Counted from the stretch's first letter, positions 45,201 through 53,692 are shown. The stretch: DNA of 64,000 bases from CAVSJO01 sp963728445 (GCA_963728445.1 CAVSJO010000006.1:1302001-1366000), one strand, 5' to 3'. Notes: a model not told the origin generated them from the sequence alone. Translations and numbers: made by a program.

Positions 45201-45415
45201 AGCTCGTCCTGGACCGGGAGGGGCGCGAGCCCGCGCCGCGTCACGCCGCCCACCTCGTCCAGCGCATGCGCGACCATGGCGTCCTCATGAGCACCGACGG
45301 CCCCGACCACAACGTCCTCAAGATCAAGCCCCCCCTGCCATTCGACAGCGCGGACGCCGATCGCGTCGTGGAGACCATGGACCGGATCCTCGACGAGGAC
45401 GCGTTCCGGCTCTGA
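42212..45415 (+). CDS. Triple fusion: APH-type kinase, M23-like domain, class III aminotransferase
   Basis: 1067 residues. Residues 1-380 are a choline/aminoglycoside-kinase fold with HGDANDWN (245-252) and DFGD (272-275), plus a Gly/Glu insertion at 120-141. Residues 470-620 are a LytM/M23 domain with the zinc ligands His488, Asp492 and HLH (580-582) intact. Residues 640-1067 are a PLP class III enzyme with Asp876 and Schiff-base Lys906 (LGKPIGNG). The kinase resembles hydroxylysine kinase and the PLP part resembles ethanolamine-phosphate/phosphohydroxylysine phospho-lyases, so a kinase plus lyase path for an amino alcohol is likely. The role of the M23 domain is unknown. No signal peptide. 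Confidence 0.93.
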   Translation: MDPLSDRAVELALEHWGIRAVVAAPLPGERDRNVRLGTADGQSYVLKIAAADETPDVLDLQHTALARLAAQDLPYRFPRPLPTADGSTVVAVPESALGAALVGREDAIMAALFSPARSATEREGGGGGEGEGAGGAGADGAAVRLVRVLEWVPGRPLSKTRPTTPALLQDVGAMLASVDRALAGLTHPAVDRELYWNLTGGRALVERRIEEVGDVAHRALVARHLRHFDEHAGPRLAELRTGPIHGDANDWNVLVGGPADRFEPRTATGLVDFGDMVTGWLVGEAAIAGAYAMLGRAHPIEALGAVARGYHAVLPLREAEVDLLYPLAVLRLCMSVVLAAKQRRERPDNEYLSVTEAPAWAALETLNAVHPRLAAYTLRDACGLEPCPAGGRVSTWLRENGGGSAPVLDPDPRTAASVVIDLSVDAEGLERLRGRDDDAAAWTRVIGDRMRDAGASIAVGRWNEARRWYASYLFRVETDEGPDWRTVHVGIDLFAPAGTVVRAPLDGSVAAVRDNAGHLDYGPTLVLRHEPGGGDVVFHTLYGHLAPEVLTSLTPGQEVRAGQAVAAVGAPPGNGGWAPHLHFQVIADLLDRDGDFPGVARPSERALWCSICPDPNLLLRIPHVEPAREPDDAALAERRKASLGPSLSLSYHRPIHVVRGSMQHLYDADGRAYLDCVNNVAHVGHSHPRVVEAMARQAAVLNTNTRYLHGKILEYAERLTALLPEPLSVVYLVCSGSEANELALRIARAHTRRRDVVVLGGAYHGNTSSLVEMSPYKFEGPGGFPRPAHVHVAAMPDPYRGVFRGDGAGSRYAADVGRALAEAAAGDPGEAGVRAGAAAFFHESLLSCGGQVPLPRGYLRDAYARVRDAGGVCVADEVQVGFGRVGDAFWGFELQEVVPDVVTLGKPIGNGHPLGAVVTTPALAASFANGMEYFNTFGGNPVSCAAGLAVLDVIADEDLQQHARATGAHLSTGLRELMRRHVIIGDVRGPGLFVGVELVLDREGREPAPRHAAHLVQRMRDHGVLMSTDGPDHNVLKIKPPLPFDSADADRVVETMDRILDEDAFRL

Positions 45416-45425
45416 TCAAAGAGGC

Positions 45426-45453
45426 TTTACCGCGCCGAATGATGACGTATATT
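45426..45453 (+). promoter_or_regulatory. Candidate promoter for the 45589 gene
   Basis: TTTACC at 45426-45431, a 16-bp spacer and TATATT at 45448-45453, in an AT-rich pocket after the fusion gene. The next start codon is 136 bp downstream. Confidence 0.4.
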
Positions 45454-45588
45454 GGGCGCGATGATCGGAACACCCATTTCATATCCGCATGAGAATCGCC
45501 TCATGGACGGGACTCCGGGTCGCGAGGGCTGCACGCCGCGACCGGCGGGCCGGACCGTCCCCTCCTCCACGGGAATGGGAGGTCGACG

Positions 45589-46143
45589 GTGAACCTGCGG
45601 GACGCCCTGCTCCGGGCTTCACGCCAGCTCGAGGTGCCGGAGCCCGGTGGCGACGGCGAGTGGCGCGTCGAGCACCGACCCGAGCCGGGCGTCCGCGTCC
45701 GATCCCGGCACCTCGACCCTGACGGGCAGACGGCGTACGAGACGCTTGAGGTGGAGGCGGCGGACGAGGCGCCGCCAGCGTACCCGGATGGAATGCCCTT
45801 CCTCCCCTCCGTGGACGTGTCGGTCTCACGCTGGCCCGAGCCGGACCGGGTCGCACTGCTCTGGACGGTTGCGGCGGACGAGGCGGAGGCGTCTTCGCCG
45901 CTCACGATGCTCCGGCGGGTGCTGCAGCCGCGCACGGACGTGGTGAAGGAGGCCGAGGCGTTGGCGGACGAGCTCGAGGCCGCGTGCGCAGCCGACGGCT
46001 GGTCCAGGACGACGCCGCTGGAGCGGCCGCGCCGTCCGGTCCGGCGGCGGGTCCGGTTCGAACGGGACGAGCGCGTCCGACGTCTCGAGGTCATCGTGAC
46101 GGCGGACGGCGGCGGGGTGGTGCTGACCGAGTTCAGCGACTGA
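45589..46143 (+). CDS. Hypothetical cytoplasmic protein
   Basis: 184 residues, GTG start set by GGGAGG just upstream. A beta-rich N-terminal part (EWRVEHRPEPGVRVRSRHLD, then ETLEVEA) is followed by a helical Glu-rich region (VVKEAEALADELEAACAADG) and a basic beta segment near the C-terminus (RPVRRRVRFERDERVRRLEV). I do not recognise a family. It is convergent with the frameshifted monooxygenase gene. Confidence 0.6.
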   Translation: MNLRDALLRASRQLEVPEPGGDGEWRVEHRPEPGVRVRSRHLDPDGQTAYETLEVEAADEAPPAYPDGMPFLPSVDVSVSRWPEPDRVALLWTVAADEAEASSPLTMLRRVLQPRTDVVKEAEALADELEAACAADGWSRTTPLERPRRPVRRRVRFERDERVRRLEVIVTADGGGVVLTEFSD

Positions 46144-46154
46144 GCCCGCGCCCC

Positions 46155-47325
46155 TCAGTCCGGTAGGCCATCGCCGGCGAACTGGCGGCGCAGGATCCAC
46201 CGCCCCGGTGCCCACCCGGCGGCGCGCATCACGGCGTCCCGCACGGCCATGCGTACGGGCCCGGACGGCAGGAACCAGTGCGCCATGGACCGGCCGGCTT
46301 TCTGCTTCCGGCCTGCGATGGGGCGGAATCGATCGGCGTAGCGAAGGGCGGCGGTAGGGGCGTCGCCTTCGAGGCCGCGCAGCCTGGCGGCGAGGACGTA
46401 GGCGCCGGCCATGGCGAGGGACGCGCCCTGGCCCGCCAGGAGGGAGACTGCATAGCCGGCGTCGCCCACGAGCGTGATGGCGCCCCGGGTCCAGTCCTCC
46501 ACCTCGATCTGCGCCACCTCGTCGAAGTAGACGGCGTCCGCATCGTCCATTCGCTCGAGGAGCTCGGGAACGACCCAGCCCATGTCGCCGTACACGCGCC
46601 GCAGCTCGTCCCGCGCCCAGGGCTCCGAGACCGAGGCAGGCCGCTCCTCCGCCCGGTGCACGAAGAAGGTAGCGGTGCGCCCGCCGCGGATGGGATAGAC
46701 GCCGACCTGCCTGTCGTACTCGGTCAGTGTCGAGAATGCGTCGGTGTCGGCGCCCGCCGGCGGAGCGCCGGGCAGGATGAACGCGGCGGTGCAGAAGCCC
46801 AGGTAGCGCCAGAACTTCTCGTCCGGACCGAAGGCGAGGCGGCGGACGCCGGAACGGACGCCGTCGGCGCCGACGATGAGGTCCGCGGCGAGGGAGGTGC
46901 CGTCGGAGAGGGTCGCGCGCGGCCTGGCGACGTCGCCCTCGATCGACTCCACGACCGTTGCCCCAGCGCACGTCGACGGATCCGGCGACCTCGCTGCGGA
47001 GCACCTCCTCCAGGTCGCCGCGCATGAAGTTGAAGTGCCGGTCGTCGAGGATGCGGCGGAACTCGGGGTAGGGCACCGCGAACTTTTCCGAGCCGTCGGG
47101 CGCGAGGAAGGCCAGCCGCGGGATCGGGTAGTGGACGCGGGAGAGGGCGGGGAGCAGGCCCATCCGCTCCGCCACGTCGTAGCCGGGCCCGAAGAAGTCG
47201 ATCATGTAGCCTTCGCTGCGGGGGCCGTCCGCCCGATCGACGACGGTCACGTCGTGCTCCGCCGCGTGCAGCCACCACGCGGCGGTCAGTCCCGCGATTC
47301 CGGCTCCGGAGATGAGAACCCGCAT
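46155..47325 (-). pseudogene. FAD-dependent monooxygenase with a +1 frameshift
   Basis: The N-terminal piece (from ATG 47325) has the FAD dinucleotide fold ISGAGIAGLTAAWWLHAAEH. The C-terminal piece (46155-46952) has the family motifs DLIVGADGVRSGVRRL and ITLVGDAGYAVSLLAGQGAS. The two join smoothly if one base is skipped in the CCCC run (GGGG on the coding strand) at 46961-46964. The intact protein would be about 389 residues, normal for PHBH-type aromatic or tetracycline-degrading-type hydroxylases. Either the gene is inactive or the extra base is an assembly error. Confidence 0.85.
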
Positions 47326-47575
47326 GGGATGCTCCGCGCCCGATGAAGTACCCGGCGATGCCCACGCACGCCCTACAAAAGGGTGGACCCCGGGAATCGA
47401 CAGTGCGTAGCTTGGCGGCATTCACGCAACGGGCATCGCAGCTTCGGGGGAGGGAGGCATGGTGCAGCGGGTCGAGCGGGCGACGGGGCCGGTCGGCGCC
47501 CGTCGCAACGCGTTGCTCGACGACGTGAGCGGCGTGGTCGTTGGGGGAAGGTCACACCAACCAGGGAGGGGCATC

Positions 47576-47989
47576 ATGAGGACGTTCCGACTTTTGGTGG
47601 TTGCGGCGGCATTGGCGACGACCGGATGCTACCACGCCGTCATCGACACGGGTCGCCCGGCGTCGGGCACCACCATCACCAAACCGTGGGCGCACAGCTT
47701 CCTGTATGGCCTGGTGCCACCGGAGATCGTGCAGACGGCTTCGCAGTGCCCGAACGGGCTCGCGAAGGTCGAGACCCAGCACTCGTTCCTCAACAGCGTG
47801 GCGGCGGCGATCACGTTCGGGATCTACACTCCGATCCAGATCGACGTGCAGTGCGCGTCGAGCGGCGGGGATCGGGACGCGGTGCTGGATCGTCCCGTCG
47901 GAACCGATCCGCGGGTCTTCCTTGCCCACGCGGCACAGGTCTCGATGGATCTGCAAACGCCCGTCTACGTGCGGCTCAGCAAGCCCTGA
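47576..47989 (+). CDS. Bor-like lipoprotein
   Basis: 137 residues. The signal peptide ends in a lipobox-like TTGC (Cys18). Residues about 36-100 match the Bor/Iss family: HSFLYGLVPPEIVQTASQC, then TQHSFLNSVAAAITFGIYTP. The C-terminus extends about 35 residues beyond phage lambda Bor. Bor proteins are outer-surface lipoproteins linked to serum resistance in enteric bacteria; here the role is unknown and the gene has no phage context. GGGAGGGG precedes the ATG, and a strong hairpin terminator follows 16 bp after the stop. Confidence 0.8.
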   Translation: MRTFRLLVVAAALATTGCYHAVIDTGRPASGTTITKPWAHSFLYGLVPPEIVQTASQCPNGLAKVETQHSFLNSVAAAITFGIYTPIQIDVQCASSGGDRDAVLDRPVGTDPRVFLAHAAQVSMDLQTPVYVRLSKP

Positions 47990-48004
47990 GGCAGTGATCT
48001 GACG

Positions 48005-48029
48005 GGGGGCGCCGGCCGCCGGCGCCCCC
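48005..48029 (+). terminator. 11-bp GC-rich terminator hairpin
   Basis: GGGGGCGCCGG, loop CCG, then CCGGCGCCCCC, followed by TCCTCG. It lies 16 bp downstream of the Bor-like gene. Confidence 0.75.
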
Positions 48030-48092
48030 TCCTCGCACTCCGCGCCCGCTGCCTTCGGCGGCCGGACGCTTTCCTTCCCCCCCGGAGGAGCC

Positions 48093-48341
48093 ATGGCCGA
48101 CTTCGACGCGGACCGACTGCGCCACGAGCTCGACGCCGACTGGCAGGCGGAAGCCATCGACCTCGAGGCCCTCGCCATTCCCGATTCCACGCGGCGTCGT
48201 TTCTGGGCGTGGTACGATGCCCACGCCGACGACGTCATCCTGCGCAAGGGCTTCTGGGTGTTCAGCATCACGGTCCGCGTGCGCAACCTGCACTTCCTCT
48301 TCGAGCGTATCTTCGGCTCGCACACGAGCGCGGCGGCGTAG
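48093..48341 (+). CDS. Small hypothetical protein
   Basis: 82 residues, start supported by CCGGAGGAG. The N-terminal half is acidic and helical (MADFDADRLRHELDADWQAE), the second half aromatic and basic (KGFWVFSITVRVRNLHFLFE). No family is recognised and there is no signal peptide. It may be translated together with the following secreted protein gene, which starts 137 bp downstream on the same strand. Confidence 0.55.
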   Translation: MADFDADRLRHELDADWQAEAIDLEALAIPDSTRRRFWAWYDAHADDVILRKGFWVFSITVRVRNLHFLFERIFGSHTSAAA

Positions 48342-48477
48342 CGCAGGTCGGCGTTCCGGCGGCCGACGGCGTTCCGGCGGCCGCCGCCATTGCGCGAGGC
48401 GGCCGGACGGTCGGAAATTCGGGGAGGGCGGCCACAGCCGGCCGCCGACGCGCTTCCCCCGGACGGAGCAGGAGACC

Positions 48478-49194
48478 ATGCGCCCCCCACGCCTCGTCGT
48501 TCCCGTCGTCACCGCAATCGCCCTCACCGCCATCGCCCTCGCCGCCAGCGCCGGCGGCCTCCACGCCCAGGCCGAGCAGGCCCGCAAGGTCGCCGCCGGC
48601 GGCGTTGCCGCCGGCTGGGCCGGGACCGTCGACCCCCGCGCCGCGGCATCCGGCGCCAGCGTCGCCGACGCCAGGCTGGAGAAGCAGGGCGACGCCCTCC
48701 ACGTCACCACCGGCCCCGCCGTCACCTACTGGAAGAAGGGCGAGAGCCTCACGGGCGACTACACCGTCAGCGCGACCTTCACCGAGCCGAAGTACATGAA
48801 CCTCAACGACCATCCGCACCCCTATGGGATCGTCGTGGCCGGCAACGACATGGGCAGCAAGGACGAGACGTACCTGTACTGCGCCGCCTACGGCAACGGC
48901 TCCTTCATCGTGCGTGGCTTCGGCCCCGCCCCGTTCCAGATGAACGGCCGCGGCGAGTCGAATGCGGCAGTGCACAAGGCGGCGGGGAAGGGGGAGCCGG
49001 TGACGCAGGCGATCGCCGTCTCCGTCCACGACGGCAACGTCGACTGCTCGATCAATGGCTCCGTCGTCGCCAGCTATCCCCGCTCACAGGTGGTCGGGTC
49101 CGGAAAGCTGAAGTCCACGGACGGTGCGTACGGCATCCGCTTCGCCCACAATACCGAGGGCACGGTCACCGACCTGAAGGTCGTCAAGAAGTGA
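48478..49194 (+). CDS. Secreted concanavalin-like (DUF1080/LamG-type) protein
   Basis: 238 residues with a signal peptide (about 1-31, ending GLHAQ). The mature part is one beta-sandwich domain resembling the 3-keto-disaccharide hydrolase/LamG fold: GESLTGDYTVSATFTEPKYM, PYGIVVAGNDM, then SINGSVVASYP and TDGAYGIRFAHNTEG. A carbohydrate- or surface-binding role is likely; no catalytic residues are evident. GGAG lies just before the ATG at 48478. Confidence 0.75.
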   Translation: MRPPRLVVPVVTAIALTAIALAASAGGLHAQAEQARKVAAGGVAAGWAGTVDPRAAASGASVADARLEKQGDALHVTTGPAVTYWKKGESLTGDYTVSATFTEPKYMNLNDHPHPYGIVVAGNDMGSKDETYLYCAAYGNGSFIVRGFGPAPFQMNGRGESNAAVHKAAGKGEPVTQAIAVSVHDGNVDCSINGSVVASYPRSQVVGSGKLKSTDGAYGIRFAHNTEGTVTDLKVVKK

Positions 49195-49750
49195 GCCGGG
49201 GCTCGCGTCTGCGACGGGGCTGAAGGCGGTGTCCTTCCGCGGGCGTGGCGGGCGTCCCAACCTGCGGGCCTGAAGTGCGCCCCAACCCATCATTCGGGCC
49301 GCCCCGTTCGAGGGTGTGACTCGATTCGAGCGAATAGATGGGCCCAACCTTTCACCATGGGAAGGCTCCGCGCCACCGCCGTGCAGGGTTGACGGGAATT
49401 GTCGTCCACAATCGATCGCAGCGGCCAGTTCCGGGCTTCGATGTGCGGGGTTGGGCCGCCACGCTCCGACGGTACTGCCCCGACGGCCAGGCCCCGCGAC
49501 CGCGGCTTGCCGGATACCGACCTCGAGGTCCCATTTCTGCGTACGCCGGCGCACGCCGGCGCCGACCGACCGCGCACGGCTGCACTGCCGACCGCCGCCG
49601 GCCGGGTCGACCACGTCCCCACCCTGCACCCGACACCTGCCGATCCGGGGATCCGGCGCCGCTTCCGTGCGGCAAACAGACGGAGCGCCCGGAAATGCCT
49701 TGCGCCAGACGCCATGCTCCGGGCCATTATGGGGCAGGAAAGGAACGGTC
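49195..49750. other. 556-bp region without a convincing gene
   Basis: Open frames on both strands here are Arg/Pro-rich and lack domain features or ribosome sites. A TTGACG (49389-49394) precedes a small inverted repeat ATTGT-N5-ACAAT (49398-49412), which could mark a distant promoter for the 49751 gene, but no good -10 element is present. Nothing else is supported. Confidence 0.5.
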
Positions 49751-50200
49751 ATGGCCACGATCGACGTATCCAGCGATGCAGAAGTCAACGCGCCGCCCGA
49801 CGTCGTGTACCGCATCATCGCGGACTACGAGAACGGGCATCCGCGCATATTGCCGCAGAAGTATTTCGCCGGTCTCGTGGTGGAGGAGGGCGGCGTGGGG
49901 GCGGGCACCCGGATCCGCTTCACGATGAAGGGGATGGGCCAGGCGCGGACGATGCGGGCACGGGTCGAGGAGCCGGAGCCCGGGCGGGTCCTCCTCGAGA
50001 CCGACCTCCAGACGGGCGCGAAGACGACGTTCACGGTCGAGCCCATCGACGGGGGCCACCGAAGCCGCGTGACCATCCGGACGGAGTGGCAGCCCCGCGG
50101 GATCGGCGGACTCTTCGAGCGCATGTTCGCGCCACGGCTCCTGCGGGACGCGTACGCACAGGAGCTGACGAACCTCCACCTCGTCGCGAGCACCGAGTAG
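49751..50200 (+). CDS. SRPBCC-family protein
   Basis: 149 residues with the polyketide-cyclase/START-like pattern: DVSSDAEVNAPPDVVYRIIA near the N-terminus, TRIRFTMKGMGQ in the strands, and a C-terminal helix ending in AYAQELTNLHLV. The fold binds hydrophobic ligands or acts as a cyclase/dehydratase; no specific ligand can be named. GGAAAGGAA lies before the ATG. The GNAT gene starts three bases after its stop, so the two are translationally linked. Confidence 0.85.
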   Translation: MATIDVSSDAEVNAPPDVVYRIIADYENGHPRILPQKYFAGLVVEEGGVGAGTRIRFTMKGMGQARTMRARVEEPEPGRVLLETDLQTGAKTTFTVEPIDGGHRSRVTIRTEWQPRGIGGLFERMFAPRLLRDAYAQELTNLHLVASTE

Positions 50201-50203
50201 ACC

Positions 50204-51049
50204 ATGCCGCTCGCCGTGAGGAGGCACGAGGACGCCGGGGCCTTTCTCGATCGAGCAGAACCCTGGCTCCTCGAGCGCGAGGTGGAGAACAACCTGATCC
50301 TCGGGATCGCGATGTCCCTGCGCGGCGGGACGGCAGACCCGGAGCGGCCGCCCTACCTCGCCACCGTCGAGGATGATGGGCGCGTGGTCGGCTGCGCGTG
50401 GCGCACGCCGCCCCACAAGGTGGGGCTGACCCGCATGCCGGTGGGCGCGGCAGCCGCCGTGGCGCGGGACGTCTCAGGCCTGTACGATGCGCTGCCCGGC
50501 GTCCTGGGGCCGGATGAGGTGGCCGCCGGGTTCGCGGCCGCGTGGAGCGACGCGAAGGGCGTCATCGCCCGGATGGGCATGCGCCAGCGGATCTACGCGC
50601 TCGAGTCGGTCGTCCCTCCGCCGAACCCCCCGGCGGGCCGGCTGCGTACGGCCACGTCGGAGGACACGGGGCTGCTGTCGGAATGGGTGGAGATGGGAAG
50701 CGATGAGACGGGCCACGTCCTCAGCCCGCAGGGAAAGCTGAAGGAGCGCGTCGCTGCCGGGGATTTCTTCGTCTGGGAGGACGGCGTGCCCCGCTGCATG
50801 GCCGGGATCGCAGCCCGGACGCCCAACGGCGTGCGCGTCGGGTACGTCTACACACCGCCGGAGCACCGCCGTCGGGGTTACGCCAGCGCCTGCACTGCGG
50901 CTCTCAGCCAGCACGCGCTGGATGCCGGCGCGCGCTTCTGCTCCCTCTACACCGACCGGGACAACCCAACCTCCAACGCGATCTACGCGGCCATCGGCTA
51001 CCAGCCCGTCTGCGACGCCGTGGACTTTGAGTTCGAGGACGTCAGCTGA
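50204..51049 (+). CDS. GNAT-family N-acetyltransferase
   Basis: 281 residues. The GNAT domain lies in the C-terminal half (about 150-281), with RVGYVYTPPEHRRRGYASAC forming the acetyl-CoA loop (R/Q-x-x-G-x-A type) and DRDNPTSNAIYAAIGYQPVC the final strand. The N-terminal half is a second, degenerate GNAT-like region common in two-domain members. It transfers an acetyl group to an unknown amine. It is coupled to the SRPBCC gene upstream and convergent with an asparaginase-like gene. Confidence 0.88.
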   Translation: MPLAVRRHEDAGAFLDRAEPWLLEREVENNLILGIAMSLRGGTADPERPPYLATVEDDGRVVGCAWRTPPHKVGLTRMPVGAAAAVARDVSGLYDALPGVLGPDEVAAGFAAAWSDAKGVIARMGMRQRIYALESVVPPPNPPAGRLRTATSEDTGLLSEWVEMGSDETGHVLSPQGKLKERVAAGDFFVWEDGVPRCMAGIAARTPNGVRVGYVYTPPEHRRRGYASACTAALSQHALDAGARFCSLYTDRDNPTSNAIYAAIGYQPVCDAVDFEFEDVS

Positions 51050-51080
51050 CCGCGTTCCGCCCGAGAGGCCGGGATGGGAC

Positions 51081-52259
51081 CTAATCGAGCGGGTTGCCCG
51101 TCAGCAGACCCTCGAACGGCTTCAGCTCCGCGCCGTTCTCCGTGCACACCGCGTACTGGCTCTCCTCCCGCCCCCACAGCGCCGCACCGGCGTATTCACC
51201 GGACTTGGAGAGGACGAAGAAGCGCACGTCGAAATTGGGCTGGCCCTTCGAGTTCAGCAGCCGGGCGTCCTTCGTGTTCTCCACGATCCGCTTCACGGCC
51301 TCCATGCCGGCGTCCAGCGGGGCCTTTCCGCCGCGCATCGCCTCGACGATGAGGAAGGACGAGAGGTTGTAGAGGTTCGCCTCGCCCCGGCCCGTCGAGC
51401 CGGCGGCGCCGACGTCGTTGTCTACGTAGAGCCCCGCACCGAGGATGGGCGAGTCGCCGACCCGCCCCGGGATCTTGAACGACAGGCCGGACGTCGTCGT
51501 GACGCCGCACACGTCGCCGTTCGGCCCGACCCCGTCACAGTTGATGGTGCCCCAGTACGAGTCGCCGGAGATGAGGCCGTCCCGGATCATGGACTCCGCC
51601 GCGAGCCGGCCGCGCTCCTCGAGGTCGAGGGTCCCGACGTCGCCCTTCCGACGCTTCTCGGGATCGAGCCAGTGGCCCGGGTCCGTGCGGCGCTTCCACT
51701 CCAGCCAGGCGGCGCGGGAGCGGTCCGTGTTCAGGTCGTCGAAGATCTCGAAGCCCATGTTCCGGGCGAAGTCCTGTGCGCCCTGGCCGACGAGGAGATG
51801 GTGGTCCGTGTCCTCCATGACGGCCTTCGCCACGAGCGACGGCGTCTTGACACCCTCCAGCGCCGCGACGCCGCCGGCCCACCGCTTCGGACCGTGCATG
51901 CAGCACGCGTCGAGCTGGACGACCCCGTCGGCGTTCGGCAGGCCACCGTAGCCGATGCCGGTCTCCAGCGGATCGAGCTCCGGGATGTTCACCCCCGCCA
52001 TGAGCGCGTCCAGCACGTCCTCCCCCTTCGTGATGCCGTCGAACGCCCGCTCGACGGCGTTGAACTTCCCGCCGTTCCGGAACTCGTAGCCGCTCTTGTC
52101 GGAGATGACGATGGGGCGTACGGTCTTCCGGACGAGGACCTCGGGCGCGCGCGCTCGGGGCGACGTCGGCTGTGCTGCGCTACCGGGCGTAGGCAGCGCC
52201 GCGGCCAGGCCGGCGGCGGCGGCGGTTCGTACGAATGCGCGTCGGTCGAGCTCGGCCAT
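51081..52259 (-). CDS. Tat-exported N4-glycosyl/isoaspartyl asparaginase (Ntn hydrolase)
   Basis: 392 residues. The N-terminus DRRAFVRTAAAAGLAAALP carries a twin-arginine signal, so it should be exported folded. The autocleavage site is GDVCGVTTTSGLSFKIPGRV, whose Thr becomes the nucleophile, followed by GDSPILGAGLYVDN and STGRGE for substrate binding. This matches glycosylasparaginase-type Ntn hydrolases, which cut GlcNAc-Asn or related amide bonds. MHGPKRWAGGVAALEGVKTP is also conserved. Confidence 0.93.
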   Translation of the reverse strand: MAELDRRAFVRTAAAAGLAAALPTPGSAAQPTSPRARAPEVLVRKTVRPIVISDKSGYEFRNGGKFNAVERAFDGITKGEDVLDALMAGVNIPELDPLETGIGYGGLPNADGVVQLDACCMHGPKRWAGGVAALEGVKTPSLVAKAVMEDTDHHLLVGQGAQDFARNMGFEIFDDLNTDRSRAAWLEWKRRTDPGHWLDPEKRRKGDVGTLDLEERGRLAAESMIRDGLISGDSYWGTINCDGVGPNGDVCGVTTTSGLSFKIPGRVGDSPILGAGLYVDNDVGAAGSTGRGEANLYNLSSFLIVEAMRGGKAPLDAGMEAVKRIVENTKDARLLNSKGQPNFDVRFFVLSKSGEYAGAALWGREESQYAVCTENGAELKPFEGLLTGNPLD

Positions 52260-52431
52260 GCGGCTCCTCGCAGCTTCGGATCACGTGGGGGTGGACGGCA
52301 GCCCAATCTAGGCCGGGCTGCGTGTGCGGGCGAGGCCGCGGGGCTCCCGGGATTGCCTGCGGCCCGCGTTCTGCAGAGGAATGAAAGGCTTCGGACTGTC
52401 CACGGATCCGTAACCCTTTTAGCATCGGACC

Positions 52432-53667
52432 ATGCCGAACGACGAGAGGAAGCGGGCAGGGGCGAGTCGGTTCAGGACCGAGGCGGGCGGCGAGACCGTC
52501 CTAGAGGCCGAGGTGTTCCGCCTCCTCGTCCAGAGCGTCAAGGATTACGCCATCTTCATGATGGACCCGACCGGTCACATCGTGACGTGGAACAAGGGGG
52601 CCGAGCGGATCAAGGGCTACACGGCCGATCAGATCATCGGCAAGCACTTCTCGATCTTCTACCCGCCGGAAGACAACGAGTGGGGAAAGCCCGGCTGGGA
52701 GCTGAAGGTCGCCCTCGAGGAAGGCCGTTTCGAGGACGAGGACTGGCGACTGCGTCGGGACGGGACACGCTTCTGGGCGAACGTCATCATCACCGCTCTC
52801 TTCGAGGATGGCGAGCACGTCGGCTTCGCCAAGGTGACGCGGGACCTGACCGAGCGCCGGAACGCGGAGCTGAGGGCGATCGAGGACGCGCGCCGCGTCG
52901 CCCGGGCGGAGGCCGCCAACAAGGCCAAAGGCGAGTTCCTCGCGGCGCTCTCCCACGAGCTGCGGACTCCTCTGAACGCCATCGGGGGCTACGTCGACAT
53001 CCTGACCATGGGAATACGGGGGGAGTTGACTCCCGAGCAGCTCGAGGACCTCGAGCGCATCCGCCGCAGCCAGCAGCACCTGCTGGGCATCATCAACGAC
53101 CTGCTCAACTTCAGCCGGATCGACGCCGGCCGCATCACGTACCGGATTTCGCCCGTCCGGCTGAGCGACGTCGTCGCGGGGATCGAGTCGATGGTGGGGC
53201 CGATGGCGGCGCCGAAGGGGCTCTCCCTCGAATGGCCCGACCCGTCCGGCTGCGCCGTCGTCCTCGGCGACCGATCGAAGGTCGACCAGATCCTGCTGAA
53301 CCTCCTCACCAATGCCGTCAAGTTCACGAGTCGCGGTGGCCACATTTCGGTTGCCTGCGGGACATCGGACGGTGCCGGGCTCATCCGCGTCCGGGACGAC
53401 GGCGTCGGCATCGATCCGGAGCTCGCCGAGAGCATCTTCGAGCCGTTCGTGCAGGTGGGCCGGTCCCTCGCCACGCCGCACGAGGGCACCGGCCTGGGCC
53501 TCTCCATCAGCCGCGACCTGGCCCGGGCGATGAACGGGGACCTCACCGTCGAGAGCCAGCCGGGTTCGGGCTCGACGTTCACGCTCTCGCTGCCGCTGGC
53601 CGACGCGGACCCCGACGCCGACGCGGAGCCCGACGCCGACGGCGGATCCGCGGAAACGCCCTCCTGA
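52432..53667 (+). CDS. PAS-domain sensor histidine kinase
   Basis: 411 residues, no membrane helix. A PAS domain (about 28-140: YAIFMMDPTGHIVTWNKGAE, then RIKGYTADQIIGKHFSIFY) resembles the group of PAS kinases tied to light or redox sensing. HisKA has phospho-acceptor His175 in AALSHELRTPLN. HATPase_c has NLLTNAVKF, DDGVGIDPE and GTGLGLSI. The C-terminus is an Asp/Ala-rich tail. No response regulator lies nearby, so its partner is elsewhere. A small two-helix membrane protein follows after 25 bp. Confidence 0.94.
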   Translation: MPNDERKRAGASRFRTEAGGETVLEAEVFRLLVQSVKDYAIFMMDPTGHIVTWNKGAERIKGYTADQIIGKHFSIFYPPEDNEWGKPGWELKVALEEGRFEDEDWRLRRDGTRFWANVIITALFEDGEHVGFAKVTRDLTERRNAELRAIEDARRVARAEAANKAKGEFLAALSHELRTPLNAIGGYVDILTMGIRGELTPEQLEDLERIRRSQQHLLGIINDLLNFSRIDAGRITYRISPVRLSDVVAGIESMVGPMAAPKGLSLEWPDPSGCAVVLGDRSKVDQILLNLLTNAVKFTSRGGHISVACGTSDGAGLIRVRDDGVGIDPELAESIFEPFVQVGRSLATPHEGTGLGLSISRDLARAMNGDLTVESQPGSGSTFTLSLPLADADPDADAEPDADGGSAETPS

Positions 53668-53692
53668 GCCCGGCGGGGAGCCCGCTTCGCGC

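Noticed and set aside
40841..45310. 1489-codon open frame on the minus strand
   Set aside because: It is antisense to the ggt end and the triple-fusion gene, has an Arg/Val/Gly-biased composition typical of antisense frames in GC-rich DNA, and shows no domain.
45489..45722. Small plus-strand ORF starting MRIASWTGLRVARAARR
   Set aside because: It overlaps the better-supported 45589 gene in another frame, is Arg/Pro-rich and has no ribosome site.
46961..46964. Programmed ribosomal frameshift in the monooxygenase gene
   Set aside because: There is no slippery heptamer with a downstream pseudoknot, and the family has no known frameshifting; decay or sequencing error is simpler.
46155..47325. 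Tetracycline-inactivating Tet(X)-type gene
   Set aside because: Only general FAD hydroxylase motifs are visible; no specific resistance signature can be claimed.
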